64,000 bases of DNA from Maribacter flavus (GTDB lineage Bacteria; Bacteroidota; Bacteroidia; Flavobacteriales; Flavobacteriaceae). Position 1 is the stretch's first letter. Each line of letters begins with the position of its first letter. Location: contig NZ_VUOE01000002.1 of assembly GCF_008386635.1 (NCBI RefSeq), positions 1,191,848 through 1,255,847 of the forward strand, written 5' to 3'. The notes under the pieces are model-generated. The model had not been told where the DNA came from. It made no database searches and saw only the letters and a list, made by a program, of their open reading frames with translations. Position numbers and translations under genes: made by a program. This document shows positions 19,398-27,307 of the stretch, in pieces.

Positions 19398-20228
19398 ATG
19401 GCAATCATTACCCTTACAACCGATTTTGGACTGAAAGACCACTTTGTTGGGGTGTTAAAAGGTTCTATTTACAGCGAATTGCCCGATGCCAAAATTGTTG
19501 ATATTTCCCATGACGTTGCACCGTTCAATATTCAGGAATGCGCCTACATCCTAAAAAACTCCTACAATAGTTTTCCCAAAGGCTCCATTCATATAGTGGG
19601 CGTAGACTCAGAGGCTACCCAAGAAAACCAGCACATTGTGGTTCTAATCAACGGCCACTATTTTGTCAGTGCGAATACAGGTGTCATTGGACTTATAACT
19701 TCAGAAATCAAACCGGATAAAGTCGTAGAGATCAACATTCCCGATTCCTTGCACGGTTCCTTTCCGGTGTTAAGTGTCTTCGTTCAGGTAGCATGCCATA
19801 TCGCCCGGGGCGGTACTTTGGAGGTCGTGGGCAAGCCTTTCAACGATCTCAAGGATTTGCGGGAATTCATGCCGCGAATCGTGGACGATGGCAAGAAAAT
19901 TATTGGAAGTGTCATTTATATAGACAACTACGGCAACGTTGTCACCAATATCCAAAAACATCTTTTTGAAGCCTACAGAAAAGGACGCGATTTTGAGCTA
20001 TTGGTGCGGAACCACAAAATCAAAAAAATACACAAGGCCTATAACGACATTATTGATTTTTCCATTGAAAAAAGCAAACGAAAGGGTGATGGTGATTTGT
20101 TGGCGCTTTTCAATTCATCGGATTATATAGAACTCGCCATTTACAAAAGTAACCTTAAAACGGTGGGCGGAGCATCCACCCTTTTGGGGCTTGATTACAG
20201 GGACACTATTATGATCGATTTTTTATAA
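19398..20228 (+). CDS. SAM hydroxide adenosyltransferase (DUF62 family)
   Basis: This 276-residue protein starts MAIITLTTDFGLKDHFVG; the conserved TTDFG and the VDISHDV segment identify the SAM hydroxide adenosyltransferase family, which splits S-adenosylmethionine into adenosine and methionine using a hydroxide. The C-terminal domain has IYIDNYGNVVTNI. It is divergent from phoH. The physiological role in Flavobacteriaceae is not known. Confidence 0.92.
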   Translation: MAIITLTTDFGLKDHFVGVLKGSIYSELPDAKIVDISHDVAPFNIQECAYILKNSYNSFPKGSIHIVGVDSEATQENQHIVVLINGHYFVSANTGVIGLITSEIKPDKVVEINIPDSLHGSFPVLSVFVQVACHIARGGTLEVVGKPFNDLKDLREFMPRIVDDGKKIIGSVIYIDNYGNVVTNIQKHLFEAYRKGRDFELLVRNHKIKKIHKAYNDIIDFSIEKSKRKGDGDLLALFNSSDYIELAIYKSNLKTVGGASTLLGLDYRDTIMIDFL

Positions 20229-20386
20229 TCCGATAAGCCGACGTCTTGCCTAAAGATTTTCTTAATCGGCCTTCTAGAGATGCACATAGTTAATAACTCC
20301 GTCCCCATTTTTCGCCAAAACACCTAGTCAACCCCCATAAAACGGGAAAATAAAGTTAGAGGTGCCCTTGCCCGACTGTTGATAAG

Positions 20387-20422
20387 TTTGTTTCCGATAA
20401 ATAAGCATTTAAAATATCTTTG
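20387..20422 (+). promoter_or_regulatory. Candidate Bacteroidota-type promoter of dnaN
   Basis: A TTTG at 20387-20390 is followed after 24 bases by TATCTTTG (20415-20422), matching the TAnnTTTG minus-7 consensus. It lies about 85 bases before the dnaN ATG. The spacing is slightly long for the family. Confidence 0.5.
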
Positions 20423-20507
20423 TTTGATAGCAAAAGCGCCAACTTAATCGGCATTTTCCTTTAGGTTTATAGGGCCTTTCGGATTGAAACAAAACATAGA
20501 ACGACCA

Positions 20508-21626
20508 ATGAAATTTATTGTCTCCAGTACGTATTTATTAAAGCAACTTCAAATATTGGGTGGTGTTATAAACAATAGCAATACCCTGCCTATTTTGGAC
20601 AATTTCCTGTTCGATCTGAACAAGAATAAACTAACGGTTTCTGCCTCGGACCTGGAGACCACCATGAGTTCCGTTTTGAACGTGGATTCAGACAATGAAG
20701 GAACCATAGCGGTTCCGGCAAGATTGCTATTGGAAACCTTAAAGACCTTTCCGGAACAACCGCTGACCTTTATCGTGGCGGATAACAACACGGTGGAAAT
20801 CAGTTCCAACCACGGCAAATATGCCTTGGCCTATGCCGATGGTGCCGAGTTCCCAAAAGCCGTAGAGCTTACAAACCCAAGTTCAACTACCTTGTTGGGC
20901 GATATTCTTGCAACCGCCATCAATAAAACGATTTTTGCAGCGGGCAACGACGATTTACGTCCGGTTATGAGCGGGGTATTTTTTCAGTTTTCTACGGAGA
21001 ACCTAACCTTTGTGGCCACTGATGCCCATAAATTGGTAAAATACCAACGAGAAGACGTTTCGGCTTCCGAAGTTGCGGAATTCATCATGCCCAAAAAGCC
21101 GCTTACCCTATTAAAGGGCATTTTGGCAGGAAGCGAATCCGATGTCCTTATCGAATACAACGAAAGCAATGCCAAATTTACGTTTGACGATACGGAACTG
21201 ATTTGTCGTTTGATCGATGGTAAATACCCCAATTACGAAGCGGTAATCCCCAAGGAAAACCCTAACAAATTGACCATAGCAAGAAACCAGTTTTTGAGCT
21301 CGGTCAAAAGGGTTTCCATATTCTCAAATAAGACAACGCACCAAATCAGGCTTAAGATTGCCGGGGCCGAATTGAATATTTCCGCAGAGGACCTCGATTA
21401 TTCCAATAAGGCCGAAGAACGGTTGACCTGTTCCTATCAGGGAGACGATATGCAGATAGGGTTCAATTCCCGATTTTTGATAGAGATGTTGAACAATCTT
21501 GGCTCGGATGAGGTTGCCCTTGAAATGAGCTTACCGAATCGCGCTGGAATCTTAACGCCTATTGACGGTTTGGACGAAGGTGAGAATGTAACCATGTTGG
21601 TCATGCCGGTGATGTTGAACAACTGA
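20508..21626 (+). CDS. dnaN: DNA polymerase III beta subunit (sliding clamp)
   Basis: This 372-residue protein has three repeated clamp domains. It starts MKFIVSSTYLLKQLQILGG, contains LPILDNFLF and SASDLETTMSS in domain 1 and ends MLVMPVMLNN, the conserved clamp C-terminus. It encircles DNA and tethers the replicase. I choose the ATG at 20508, since homologues begin at MKFIVSS; eight extra codons upstream (from 20484) are unlikely. It is followed by a strong terminator. Confidence 0.97.
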   Translation: MKFIVSSTYLLKQLQILGGVINNSNTLPILDNFLFDLNKNKLTVSASDLETTMSSVLNVDSDNEGTIAVPARLLLETLKTFPEQPLTFIVADNNTVEISSNHGKYALAYADGAEFPKAVELTNPSSTTLLGDILATAINKTIFAAGNDDLRPVMSGVFFQFSTENLTFVATDAHKLVKYQREDVSASEVAEFIMPKKPLTLLKGILAGSESDVLIEYNESNAKFTFDDTELICRLIDGKYPNYEAVIPKENPNKLTIARNQFLSSVKRVSIFSNKTTHQIRLKIAGAELNISAEDLDYSNKAEERLTCSYQGDDMQIGFNSRFLIEMLNNLGSDEVALEMSLPNRAGILTPIDGLDEGENVTMLVMPVMLNN

Positions 21627-21646
21627 TTCTAAAAAACATGGAAACT

Positions 21647-21677
21647 AAAAAGGGAGCCAAGTTTGGCTCCCTTTTTT
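21647..21677. terminator. Bidirectional rho-independent terminator
   Basis: The stem AAAAGGGAGCCAA / TTGGCTCCCTTTT with a 2-base loop and a T run separates dnaN from the convergent DUF4870 gene. Confidence 0.9.
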
Positions 21678-21692
21678 ATTCTTTTTATTATG

Positions 21693-22058
21693 TTATGATA
21701 TAAATCGTATCGTCCCAAAATGACTGGGGGCTTCGCCATTGGCAGCTTTGACCGCATTTACTATCGGCATTAAAAAAGATAGGATTCCAGCGAAGACCAA
21801 AAGTAGGATACCGGCCCCTAAAAGCAAAATAGCTGGTATTCCAATGATGACATAAAGAATTAGACTGAGCTGCAGATTGATAATGGCCTTACCATGTTCG
21901 TTCATTCCAATGACGGAATCCTTTGTGCTTAACCATAATACCAAAGGAACAATGAGTCCGCCAAAACCTGTAATGTAATCCAGATACTGACTTAGATGTG
22001 CAACCACCAAAAGGTTCCTATCCTCCCGTAAAGCTATATTTTGATTTACTACTTCCAT
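21693..22058 (-). CDS. DUF4870 family membrane protein
   Basis: This 121-residue protein has about three transmembrane segments (YITGFGGLIVPLVLWLSTK, LSLILYVIIGIPAILLLGAG, LLVFAGILSFLMPIVNAVKA) and the family motif NEHGKAIINLQLS; the end NGEAPSHFGTIRFI is typical of DUF4870. It is an inner-membrane protein of unknown function. Confidence 0.88.
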   Translation of the reverse strand: MEVVNQNIALREDRNLLVVAHLSQYLDYITGFGGLIVPLVLWLSTKDSVIGMNEHGKAIINLQLSLILYVIIGIPAILLLGAGILLLVFAGILSFLMPIVNAVKAANGEAPSHFGTIRFIS

Positions 22059-22130
22059 TTTTTGATTGATTTTAAGATGAATAATTACCTATAGGACGCT
22101 TAAAAAGCGGATTTGTTACAATGCGTGTCC

Positions 22131-22541
22131 CTATTTCTTCCGTTCCAGCTTTTCCAGTTTTTTGCCCTCCTTCAGGAGCTTCGTATTCAACTTTTCTATT
22201 TTCTTGTTCAGTTTTTCAATATCATTTGGGGAGAGCTTCCCTCTTTGTAGGTCCTTTTCCATTTTCTCCTGAATGGATTGCAGCTGTTTTTCCATTTTGG
22301 AAATACCCTTTTCCGTGGATGCTATTTTTTTCTTTAGCTTTTCCGCTTCTTCCGCCTCTTTTTCAAGACGCGCTTCCTTTTTCTCCTTTTTTTCCCTTTT
22401 ATCGACCTTTCGCTTAACTTCCTTTAATTCCTTTTGCCGCTCCCTTTCCAAAACGGATTCGGTAGGCATTGTTGCCTCCTGTGCGTACACGGAAAATAGG
22501 GACGTAAATACTAAGAGAATGCATGTAAATCCGATTTTCAT
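22131..22541 (-). CDS. Secreted Lys/Glu-rich coiled-coil protein
   Basis: This 136-residue protein (from the ATG at 22541) has a signal peptide (MKIGFTCILLVFTSLFSVYAQ) and a nearly continuous charged coiled coil from about residue 35 to the end, rich in Lys and Glu. No domain is recognised. The alternative start at 22565 adds eight residues, and the region covering both starts is almost identical to the start region of the CBS/DUF294 gene. It is probably periplasmic. Confidence 0.65.
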   Translation of the reverse strand: MKIGFTCILLVFTSLFSVYAQEATMPTESVLERERQKELKEVKRKVDKREKKEKKEARLEKEAEEAEKLKKKIASTEKGISKMEKQLQSIQEKMEKDLQRGKLSPNDIEKLNKKIEKLNTKLLKEGKKLEKLERKK

Positions 22542-22585
22542 CTGTTTATTTTTATTGTTTTTCATAGGTCAGCTTTAATTAGCCA

Positions 22586-22603
22586 TCCCGATAGCTATCG
22601 GGA
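22586..22603. repeat. Perfect 18-bp palindrome
   Basis: TCCCGATAGCTATCGGGA is self-complementary. Similar palindromes are dispersed in Bacteroidota genomes. It lies in the divergent intergenic region between the coiled-coil gene and mnmE. Confidence 0.7.
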
Positions 22604-22737
22604 CATCTCGATGGATATCAAGACTTGTTATGGCTCATTTCATAGTTGTGTTCATTAATGCCGTCATTTGAATGTACTAATAAAAAGCGTCATTTAAAAA
22701 TCAAGGGAAGACTACTTTTTAATTGATTATTTTTGCG

Positions 22738-22842
22738 GCATGAAACCCTTAGCAAGGGATTTGGTATAGCAAGTTCAGTACTTTTACAAAAGTAAGTATT
22801 TAATAATCAGTCTATTGACCTAATTTTAAACGAATGAAAAGA
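22738..22842 (+). repeat. Dispersed ~100-bp repeat, copy C
   Basis: TGAAACCCTtagcaAGGGATTT, then CAAGTTCA, CAAAAG, TATTTAATAATC and ACCTAATTTTAAaCGAaTGAAA. It matches copy B over its whole length. The conserved tail runs into the mnmE start codon, so the element forms the complete mnmE leader. Confidence 0.75.
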
Positions 22843-24240
22843 GATGAGACCATAGTAGCGTTAGCGACCGCCTCAGGGGCTGGAGCCATTGCCGTTATTA
22901 GGGTTTCAGGAAAAGAAGCGATTACCATTACCTCCAAGCTATTCAAATCCGTTAGCGGTAAAAACCTGGAGACACAAAAAACACATACCATTCATTTGGG
23001 GCACATTGTTGATGGCAACAAGATTCTGGATGAAGTCCTAGTTTCCGTCTTTAAAGGTCCCAATTCCTACACCGGCGAAAACGTTGCTGAAATATCCTGT
23101 CACGGGTCGCCCTACATTCAGCAGGAAATCATTCAGCTTTTTTTACGAAACGGCTGCCGAATGGCAGAAGCCGGAGAATTCACCTTGCAGGCCTTTCTGA
23201 ACGGCAAGATGGATTTGAGTCAGGCCGAAGCCGTTGCCGACCTTATAGCCTCCGACAATGAAGCCAACCATCAAATCGCCATGCAACAGATGCGGGGCGG
23301 GTTCAGTAACGAAATCCAGAAGTTACGCGAACAACTGTTGAACTTTGCTTCCTTGATAGAATTGGAACTCGACTTTGCCGAAGAGGATGTTGAGTTTGCG
23401 GACCGTACCCAATTCAAATCCTTGGTGAACCGGATTCAGGAAGTTTTGAAAAGACTTGTAAATTCCTTTGCCGTGGGCAATGTAATCAAAAACGGCATCC
23501 CCGTGGCCATTGTAGGGGAACCGAACGTGGGCAAATCTACGCTGTTGAATGCACTGCTCAACGAGGAGCGAGCCATCGTTTCGGATATTGCGGGTACCAC
23601 AAGGGATAGCATAGAGGACGAAATCAATATTGGCGGAATAGGTTTTCGGTTTATCGATACGGCAGGCATACGTGAAACCGAGGATATCGTAGAAAGTATC
23701 GGCATTAAAAAGACGTTCGAAAAAATTGAACAGTCACAGGTCGTAATTCTTCTAGTGGACGGTAGCACTTTACATTCAGGTACTTCCTTGGATGAAAAAC
23801 TCCGACAAATCCAGGCCGAAGCAGAAAAAATCCGAAGTAAAAGTCCTTCGAAACCCTTTTTGCTGTTGATTAATAAATCCGATATGCTATCGGAGAATGA
23901 AATTTCCAGTATTGGCGAAACATTGCAGGAAGTCCATTTTATATCGGCAAAAACGGGAAAAGGAGTAGAGGATTTGCAAAACCGATTGTTGAATTTTGTA
24001 AATACCGGGGCTTTACGAAACAATGAGACCATCATAACCAATAGCCGCCATTACGACTCCCTATTAAGGGCCTTGGAGTCCATCGAAAAAGTCCAGATGG
24101 GCCTAACGGAGGAGCTCTCAAGCGACCTTATGGCCATCGATGTAAAGGAAACCCTTTATCACCTTGGGGAAATAACCGGGGAAGTCACCAATGACGAGTT
24201 ATTGGGAAATATTTTTGCCAATTTCTGTATCGGGAAATAA
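22834..24240 (+). CDS. mnmE: tRNA modification GTPase MnmE
   Basis: This 468-residue tRNA-modifying GTPase acts with MnmG on the wobble uridine. An N-terminal folate-binding domain (ATASGAGAIAVIRVSG) and a helical domain surround the G domain, with G1 GEPNVGKSTLLNALL (about 227-241), G2/G3 IAGTTRDSIED and DTAGIRETED, and G4 NKSD. The end FCIGK includes the catalytic cysteine (C465). These last codons form the left attachment site of the island. The integration leaves the reading frame complete. The leader is repeat copy C. Confidence 0.97.
   Translation: MKRDETIVALATASGAGAIAVIRVSGKEAITITSKLFKSVSGKNLETQKTHTIHLGHIVDGNKILDEVLVSVFKGPNSYTGENVAEISCHGSPYIQQEIIQLFLRNGCRMAEAGEFTLQAFLNGKMDLSQAEAVADLIASDNEANHQIAMQQMRGGFSNEIQKLREQLLNFASLIELELDFAEEDVEFADRTQFKSLVNRIQEVLKRLVNSFAVGNVIKNGIPVAIVGEPNVGKSTLLNALLNEERAIVSDIAGTTRDSIEDEINIGGIGFRFIDTAGIRETEDIVESIGIKKTFEKIEQSQVVILLVDGSTLHSGTSLDEKLRQIQAEAEKIRSKSPSKPFLLLINKSDMLSENEISSIGETLQEVHFISAKTGKGVEDLQNRLLNFVNTGALRNNETIITNSRHYDSLLRALESIEKVQMGLTEELSSDLMAIDVKETLYHLGEITGEVTNDELLGNIFANFCIGK
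24226..24239 (+). other. Left attachment site of the island (attL core)
   Basis: TGTATCGGGAAATA lies within the last codons of mnmE and is repeated exactly and in the same orientation at 57524-57537. The mnmE 3' end is an established target for tyrosine recombinases, for example that of Salmonella genomic island 1. Confidence 0.87.
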
Positions 24241-24359
24241 ATAAGTTGATTTTCTAATTTCATTTATATTCATTTGATTTCATTTAATTGATTATCAGTA
24301 AGTTGTTGAAAACTATTTCTTTTCATCGTTTCTTTTAATAACCTATTTTCATACATTTA

Positions 24360-24420
24360 TTTCACCTAATTTTCACCTCAATACTATTTTTGATATTCGA
24401 GGTGAAAAAATTTCACCTCG
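24360..24420 (+). promoter_or_regulatory. Integrase arm-type sites and operator-like palindrome
   Basis: TTTCACCT occurs at 24360-24367 and again, as TTTCACCTC, at 24371-24379 and 24411-24419, with one inverted copy (GAGGTGAAA) at 24399-24407. The last two form a palindrome, CGAGGTGAAA / TTTCACCTCG with a 3-base spacer, ending two bases before the integrase ATG. The first two copies recur near the right end at 57464. They probably bind the integrase or an excisionase, and the palindrome may repress int. Confidence 0.65.
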
Positions 24421-24422
24421 AA

Positions 24423-25553
24423 ATGAAAATAAGTCTTAAAAGCAAAAAGATTAAAAATGGAAAGTTGAGTCTTTTTATAGAATACTATAAGGGCCACTTT
24501 ATTGACAAGAACGGAATCAACAAGTACAACAGGGATTTTGAGTATTTGAAAATGTACCCTTTGGAACATCCGTCGACGCCAGATGAAAAAAGAAAGAACA
24601 AGGAGGTTTATGAATTGGCTGAAAAAATACTGGCTATACGTAAATCAGAATTTTATCAAGGCAAGTACAAACTAAAGGACAATAAAAAGGGGAATATCCT
24701 TCTTTTTGATTTCTATAAAACGTTGCAAGAAGAACGTTACGAATCCAAAGGAAATTATGGGAACTGGGATGCTGCCTTTAAACACTTAAAAAAATATGCT
24801 CCCTCACATATTCAATTAAAGGATATTGATACGGATTTCGTTAGAGGATTTAGAAGGTATTTAGATACCAAGGCCAAAACGAAAAGCAACACTCCCCTAT
24901 CCCAAAATTCTAAATACACCTACTTCAATAAACTCAAGGCTGCCCTCAGGGAAGCCTATAATGAGAACTATATTGATACCAATGTAATCAAGTCGGTCAA
25001 AGGTTTTGAACAAGCGGAATCGCAACGAGAATATTTGACCTATTCTGAATTACAAGCCTTAACACGAACCGATTGTAAATATCCCATTCTTAAGAATGCT
25101 TTTATATTCAGCTGTCTTACTGGATTGCGATGGAGCGACATCAATAAATTGACTTGGGCCGAAGTAAGAGACGAGGATGAGGCTTCGAGAGTCATCTTTA
25201 GACAAAAAAAGACCGATGGGCTTGAATACCTCTATATTTCTGTACAGGCAAGAGATTTGCTAGGGAAAAGAGCCCATAACAATGAAAGGGTTTTTAAAGG
25301 CTTAAAATATGGGGCGGTTTATAACACTGAAATTCTTCGATGGTGCATGAAGGCAGGAATAACCAAGCACATTACTTTTCACAGTGCCAGACATACGAAT
25401 GCGGTTCTATTACTTGAAAATGGAGCTGATATTTATACGGTTTCAAAACGTTTGGGACATCGAGAAATCCGAACTACTGAAATCTACACTAAAATCATTG
25501 ATAGGAAGATGAAAGAGGCCGCTAATATGATTCCTGAATTGGATATGGGATAA
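24423..25553 (+). CDS. int: Tyrosine recombinase (integrase)
   Basis: This 376-residue phage-type integrase has an N-terminal arm-binding domain (MKISLKSKKIKNGKLSLFIE), a core-binding SAM-like domain (about 95-200) and a catalytic domain with the R motif (SCLTGLRWSDINKL), the HxxR box (HSARHTNAVLLLE), and LGHREIRTTEIYTKI, whose Tyr is the nucleophile. The ATG at 24423 follows directly after the TTTCACCTC palindrome and gives the family-typical start. It sits 183 bases after mnmE, whose 3' end it is expected to use as target. Confidence 0.93.
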   Translation: MKISLKSKKIKNGKLSLFIEYYKGHFIDKNGINKYNRDFEYLKMYPLEHPSTPDEKRKNKEVYELAEKILAIRKSEFYQGKYKLKDNKKGNILLFDFYKTLQEERYESKGNYGNWDAAFKHLKKYAPSHIQLKDIDTDFVRGFRRYLDTKAKTKSNTPLSQNSKYTYFNKLKAALREAYNENYIDTNVIKSVKGFEQAESQREYLTYSELQALTRTDCKYPILKNAFIFSCLTGLRWSDINKLTWAEVRDEDEASRVIFRQKKTDGLEYLYISVQARDLLGKRAHNNERVFKGLKYGAVYNTEILRWCMKAGITKHITFHSARHTNAVLLLENGADIYTVSKRLGHREIRTTEIYTKIIDRKMKEAANMIPELDMG

Positions 25554-25599
25554 ATTCTACCTGAATTGATTTCAAAAGTGTCCCGTAAAAGGTCTATTT

Positions 25600-25850
25600 G
25601 AGATAGTCCCTTTTTTCGAGTTCCCTCTGGAGATTGGCAAAATCATCTATATCACCAACCCAATCGAGAACCTGAACGGCAAGATAAGAAAGTAAACCGA
25701 GAATAAACCCTCCTTCCCGACCGATGATGCTGTGATGAAATCCGTATATTTGACTATAATGGAAGCGGCCAAAAAATGGTCGATGCCCCTCGGGAACTCA
25801 GGCATCATTTTTAACCAGTTCCTTACTATTCATGAAAAAAGGGTCAGGCG
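25600..25850 (+). pseudogene. IS256-family transposase remnant
   Basis: A C-terminal piece of an IS256/mutator-type transposase remains in one frame: FFEFPLEIGKIIYITNPIEN, LNGKIRK, then an in-frame TAA at 25693-25695, then TDDAVMKSVYLTIMEAAKKW and NQFLTIHEKR. The N-terminal two thirds are missing. It is a relic at the left edge of the cargo module. The remaining bases to 26080 hold no other recognisable gene. Confidence 0.8.
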
Positions 25851-26080
25851 CAAAAAAACCCAACCCCTGCCAATTTTAACTTACACACGTATCGGAATAG
25901 TGTCACATGAATTAATCAGGCACCTTCCTTTCAAATTCTGTTTGTTCTTTTTTGTCATGACTCTGTTTGAACAAAAGTAAAACTTAAATCTTTTTTCGGA
26001 CAGAGTTCAGTTAATACCCTAGACAAATGTGATTTCTGAATTAAATAGTTAAAACGGATTGCCAGTACAACTTTAAAATA

Positions 26081-26287
26081 TCACATCTTAAACCTCAACG
26101 AAAAGAAGGAAATCAATTCAGAATAATCTTCATAATGTTCAAATATTCGGTTTTCAATGTCAAGATTGCCACCCCCATATGCGTTTCGCGAAATAACCAC
26201 ATGCCTTAGTTCGTTGGTTCTCTTTTCCAAAACCTCAAGACTCAAGTAAGAATCGTATTCCAGCAAAGCAAGTTGAGTAGCGTCCAT
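26081..26287 (-). CDS. Small hypothetical protein
   Basis: A 68-residue frame starts at the ATG at 26287 (MDATQLALLEYDSYLSLEVL) and ends SLRFKM. A GTG three codons upstream is an alternative. It is 30 bases downstream of the GAPDH gene on the same strand and would be the last gene of the large cargo operon. It has no recognised domain. The composition looks protein-like, but with no homologue in view it could be spurious. Confidence 0.45.
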   Translation of the reverse strand: MDATQLALLEYDSYLSLEVLEKRTNELRHVVISRNAYGGGNLDIENRIFEHYEDYSELISFFSLRFKM

Positions 26288-26317
26288 GAACCACACTCTT
26301 TAAAAGAAGTTTTGATT

Positions 26318-27307
26318 CTAACCCAATTTAACAACCTCCCTTACCATCTGATTGGTGAATCCCCATTCATTGTCGTACCAGGTCATGATTTTTAATAAGT
26401 CGCCATCGACCACCTTGGTCATGCTCAGGTCAACGGTCGATGCATACGGACTTTTTACGATATCGGAAGACACGATTGGGTCGTTGGTTACCGAGAGTAC
26501 CTCTTTGTATCTTGCTGAAGCAGCCTCTTCTTTTAAAATAGCATTGACTTCTGCCACGCTTACTTCCCGTTCCAATACCAGTGTCATATCCGATAAGGAA
26601 CCCACGGGAATAGGTACTCGTACGGCGACCCCATCAAACTTTTTCTCCAATTCAGGAATGACCAAGGTTGTGGCAATGGCCGCTCCTGTAGTAGTCGGAA
26701 TGATATTCGCCGCTCCTGCCCTGCCCAAACGGAAATTCTTTTTTGAGGGACTATCGACCATTCCCTGAGATGCGGTATAGGCATGAATGGTGGTCATGAT
26801 AGCCTTTTTGACCCCGATTCTACGTCCCAGAATTTCCATTATCGGGCTGATATTATTGGTGGTGCAACTGGCACATGAAAAGGCATTTACACCTCCATCC
26901 GAAGTGTTTACGCCATGAACGATTGTAGGCATATCAGTATCTTTAGTAGGTGCTGAGAGTACCACAGTCTTGGCTCCAGCAGAGATATGTTTGTCGAGAT
27001 CCTCGCTCTTTGTAAAGACCCCTGTGCTTTCGATGACCACATCGACACCGTTGTCTTTCCAAGGCAATTCTTCGGGATTTCGAATGGAGTAAAATTTGAT
27101 TGACTTTCCATCAACTATCAGCGTGTCCTCCGTACTGCTGACTTCCTTTTCATAAACACCATAGACCGTGTCGTATTTTAATAGATATGCGATGTTTTCG
27201 GCAGACACCAAATCGTTCACGGCGACGACCTCGAGTCCAGGGGTTTCGTTGATAATTTTTAACGCCGCACGGCCGATTCGGCCCATGCCGTTTATTGCTA
27301 TTTTCAT
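26318..27307 (-). CDS. gap: Type I glyceraldehyde-3-phosphate dehydrogenase
   Basis: This 329-residue glycolytic enzyme oxidises glyceraldehyde-3-phosphate through a cysteine thiol. The Rossmann start INGMGRIGR, D32 (an NAD+-preferring position), the active site SCASCTTNNISP with nucleophile C148, and H175 in TTIHAYTAS are all present. Its start codon directly abuts the glnS stop. It is a main-pathway enzyme at the end of a mobile repair operon, so a second chromosomal copy is expected elsewhere. GAPDH is a classical target of oxidants, so the copy may be a spare or a more resistant form (inference). Confidence 0.95.
   Translation of the reverse strand: MKIAINGMGRIGRAALKIINETPGLEVVAVNDLVSAENIAYLLKYDTVYGVYEKEVSSTEDTLIVDGKSIKFYSIRNPEELPWKDNGVDVVIESTGVFTKSEDLDKHISAGAKTVVLSAPTKDTDMPTIVHGVNTSDGGVNAFSCASCTTNNISPIMEILGRRIGVKKAIMTTIHAYTASQGMVDSPSKKNFRLGRAGAANIIPTTTGAAIATTLVIPELEKKFDGVAVRVPIPVGSLSDMTLVLEREVSVAEVNAILKEEAASARYKEVLSVTNDPIVSSDIVKSPYASTVDLSMTKVVDGDLLKIMTWYDNEWGFTNQMVREVVKLG

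Noticed and set aside
19269..19442. 58-residue N-terminal extension of PhoH
   Set aside because: Cys-rich, unlikely sequence that overlaps the divergent SAM hydroxide adenosyltransferase; the family start is at the TTG at 19268.
24241..24359. CRISPR-like array of TTCATTT repeats after mnmE
   Set aside because: Three short, unevenly spaced A/T-rich repeats without spacers; they are better read as part of the attachment region.
25732..25980. Separate 82-residue gene
   Set aside because: Its sequence continues the IS256 transposase fragment in the same frame upstream of an in-frame stop, so it is part of the pseudogene.
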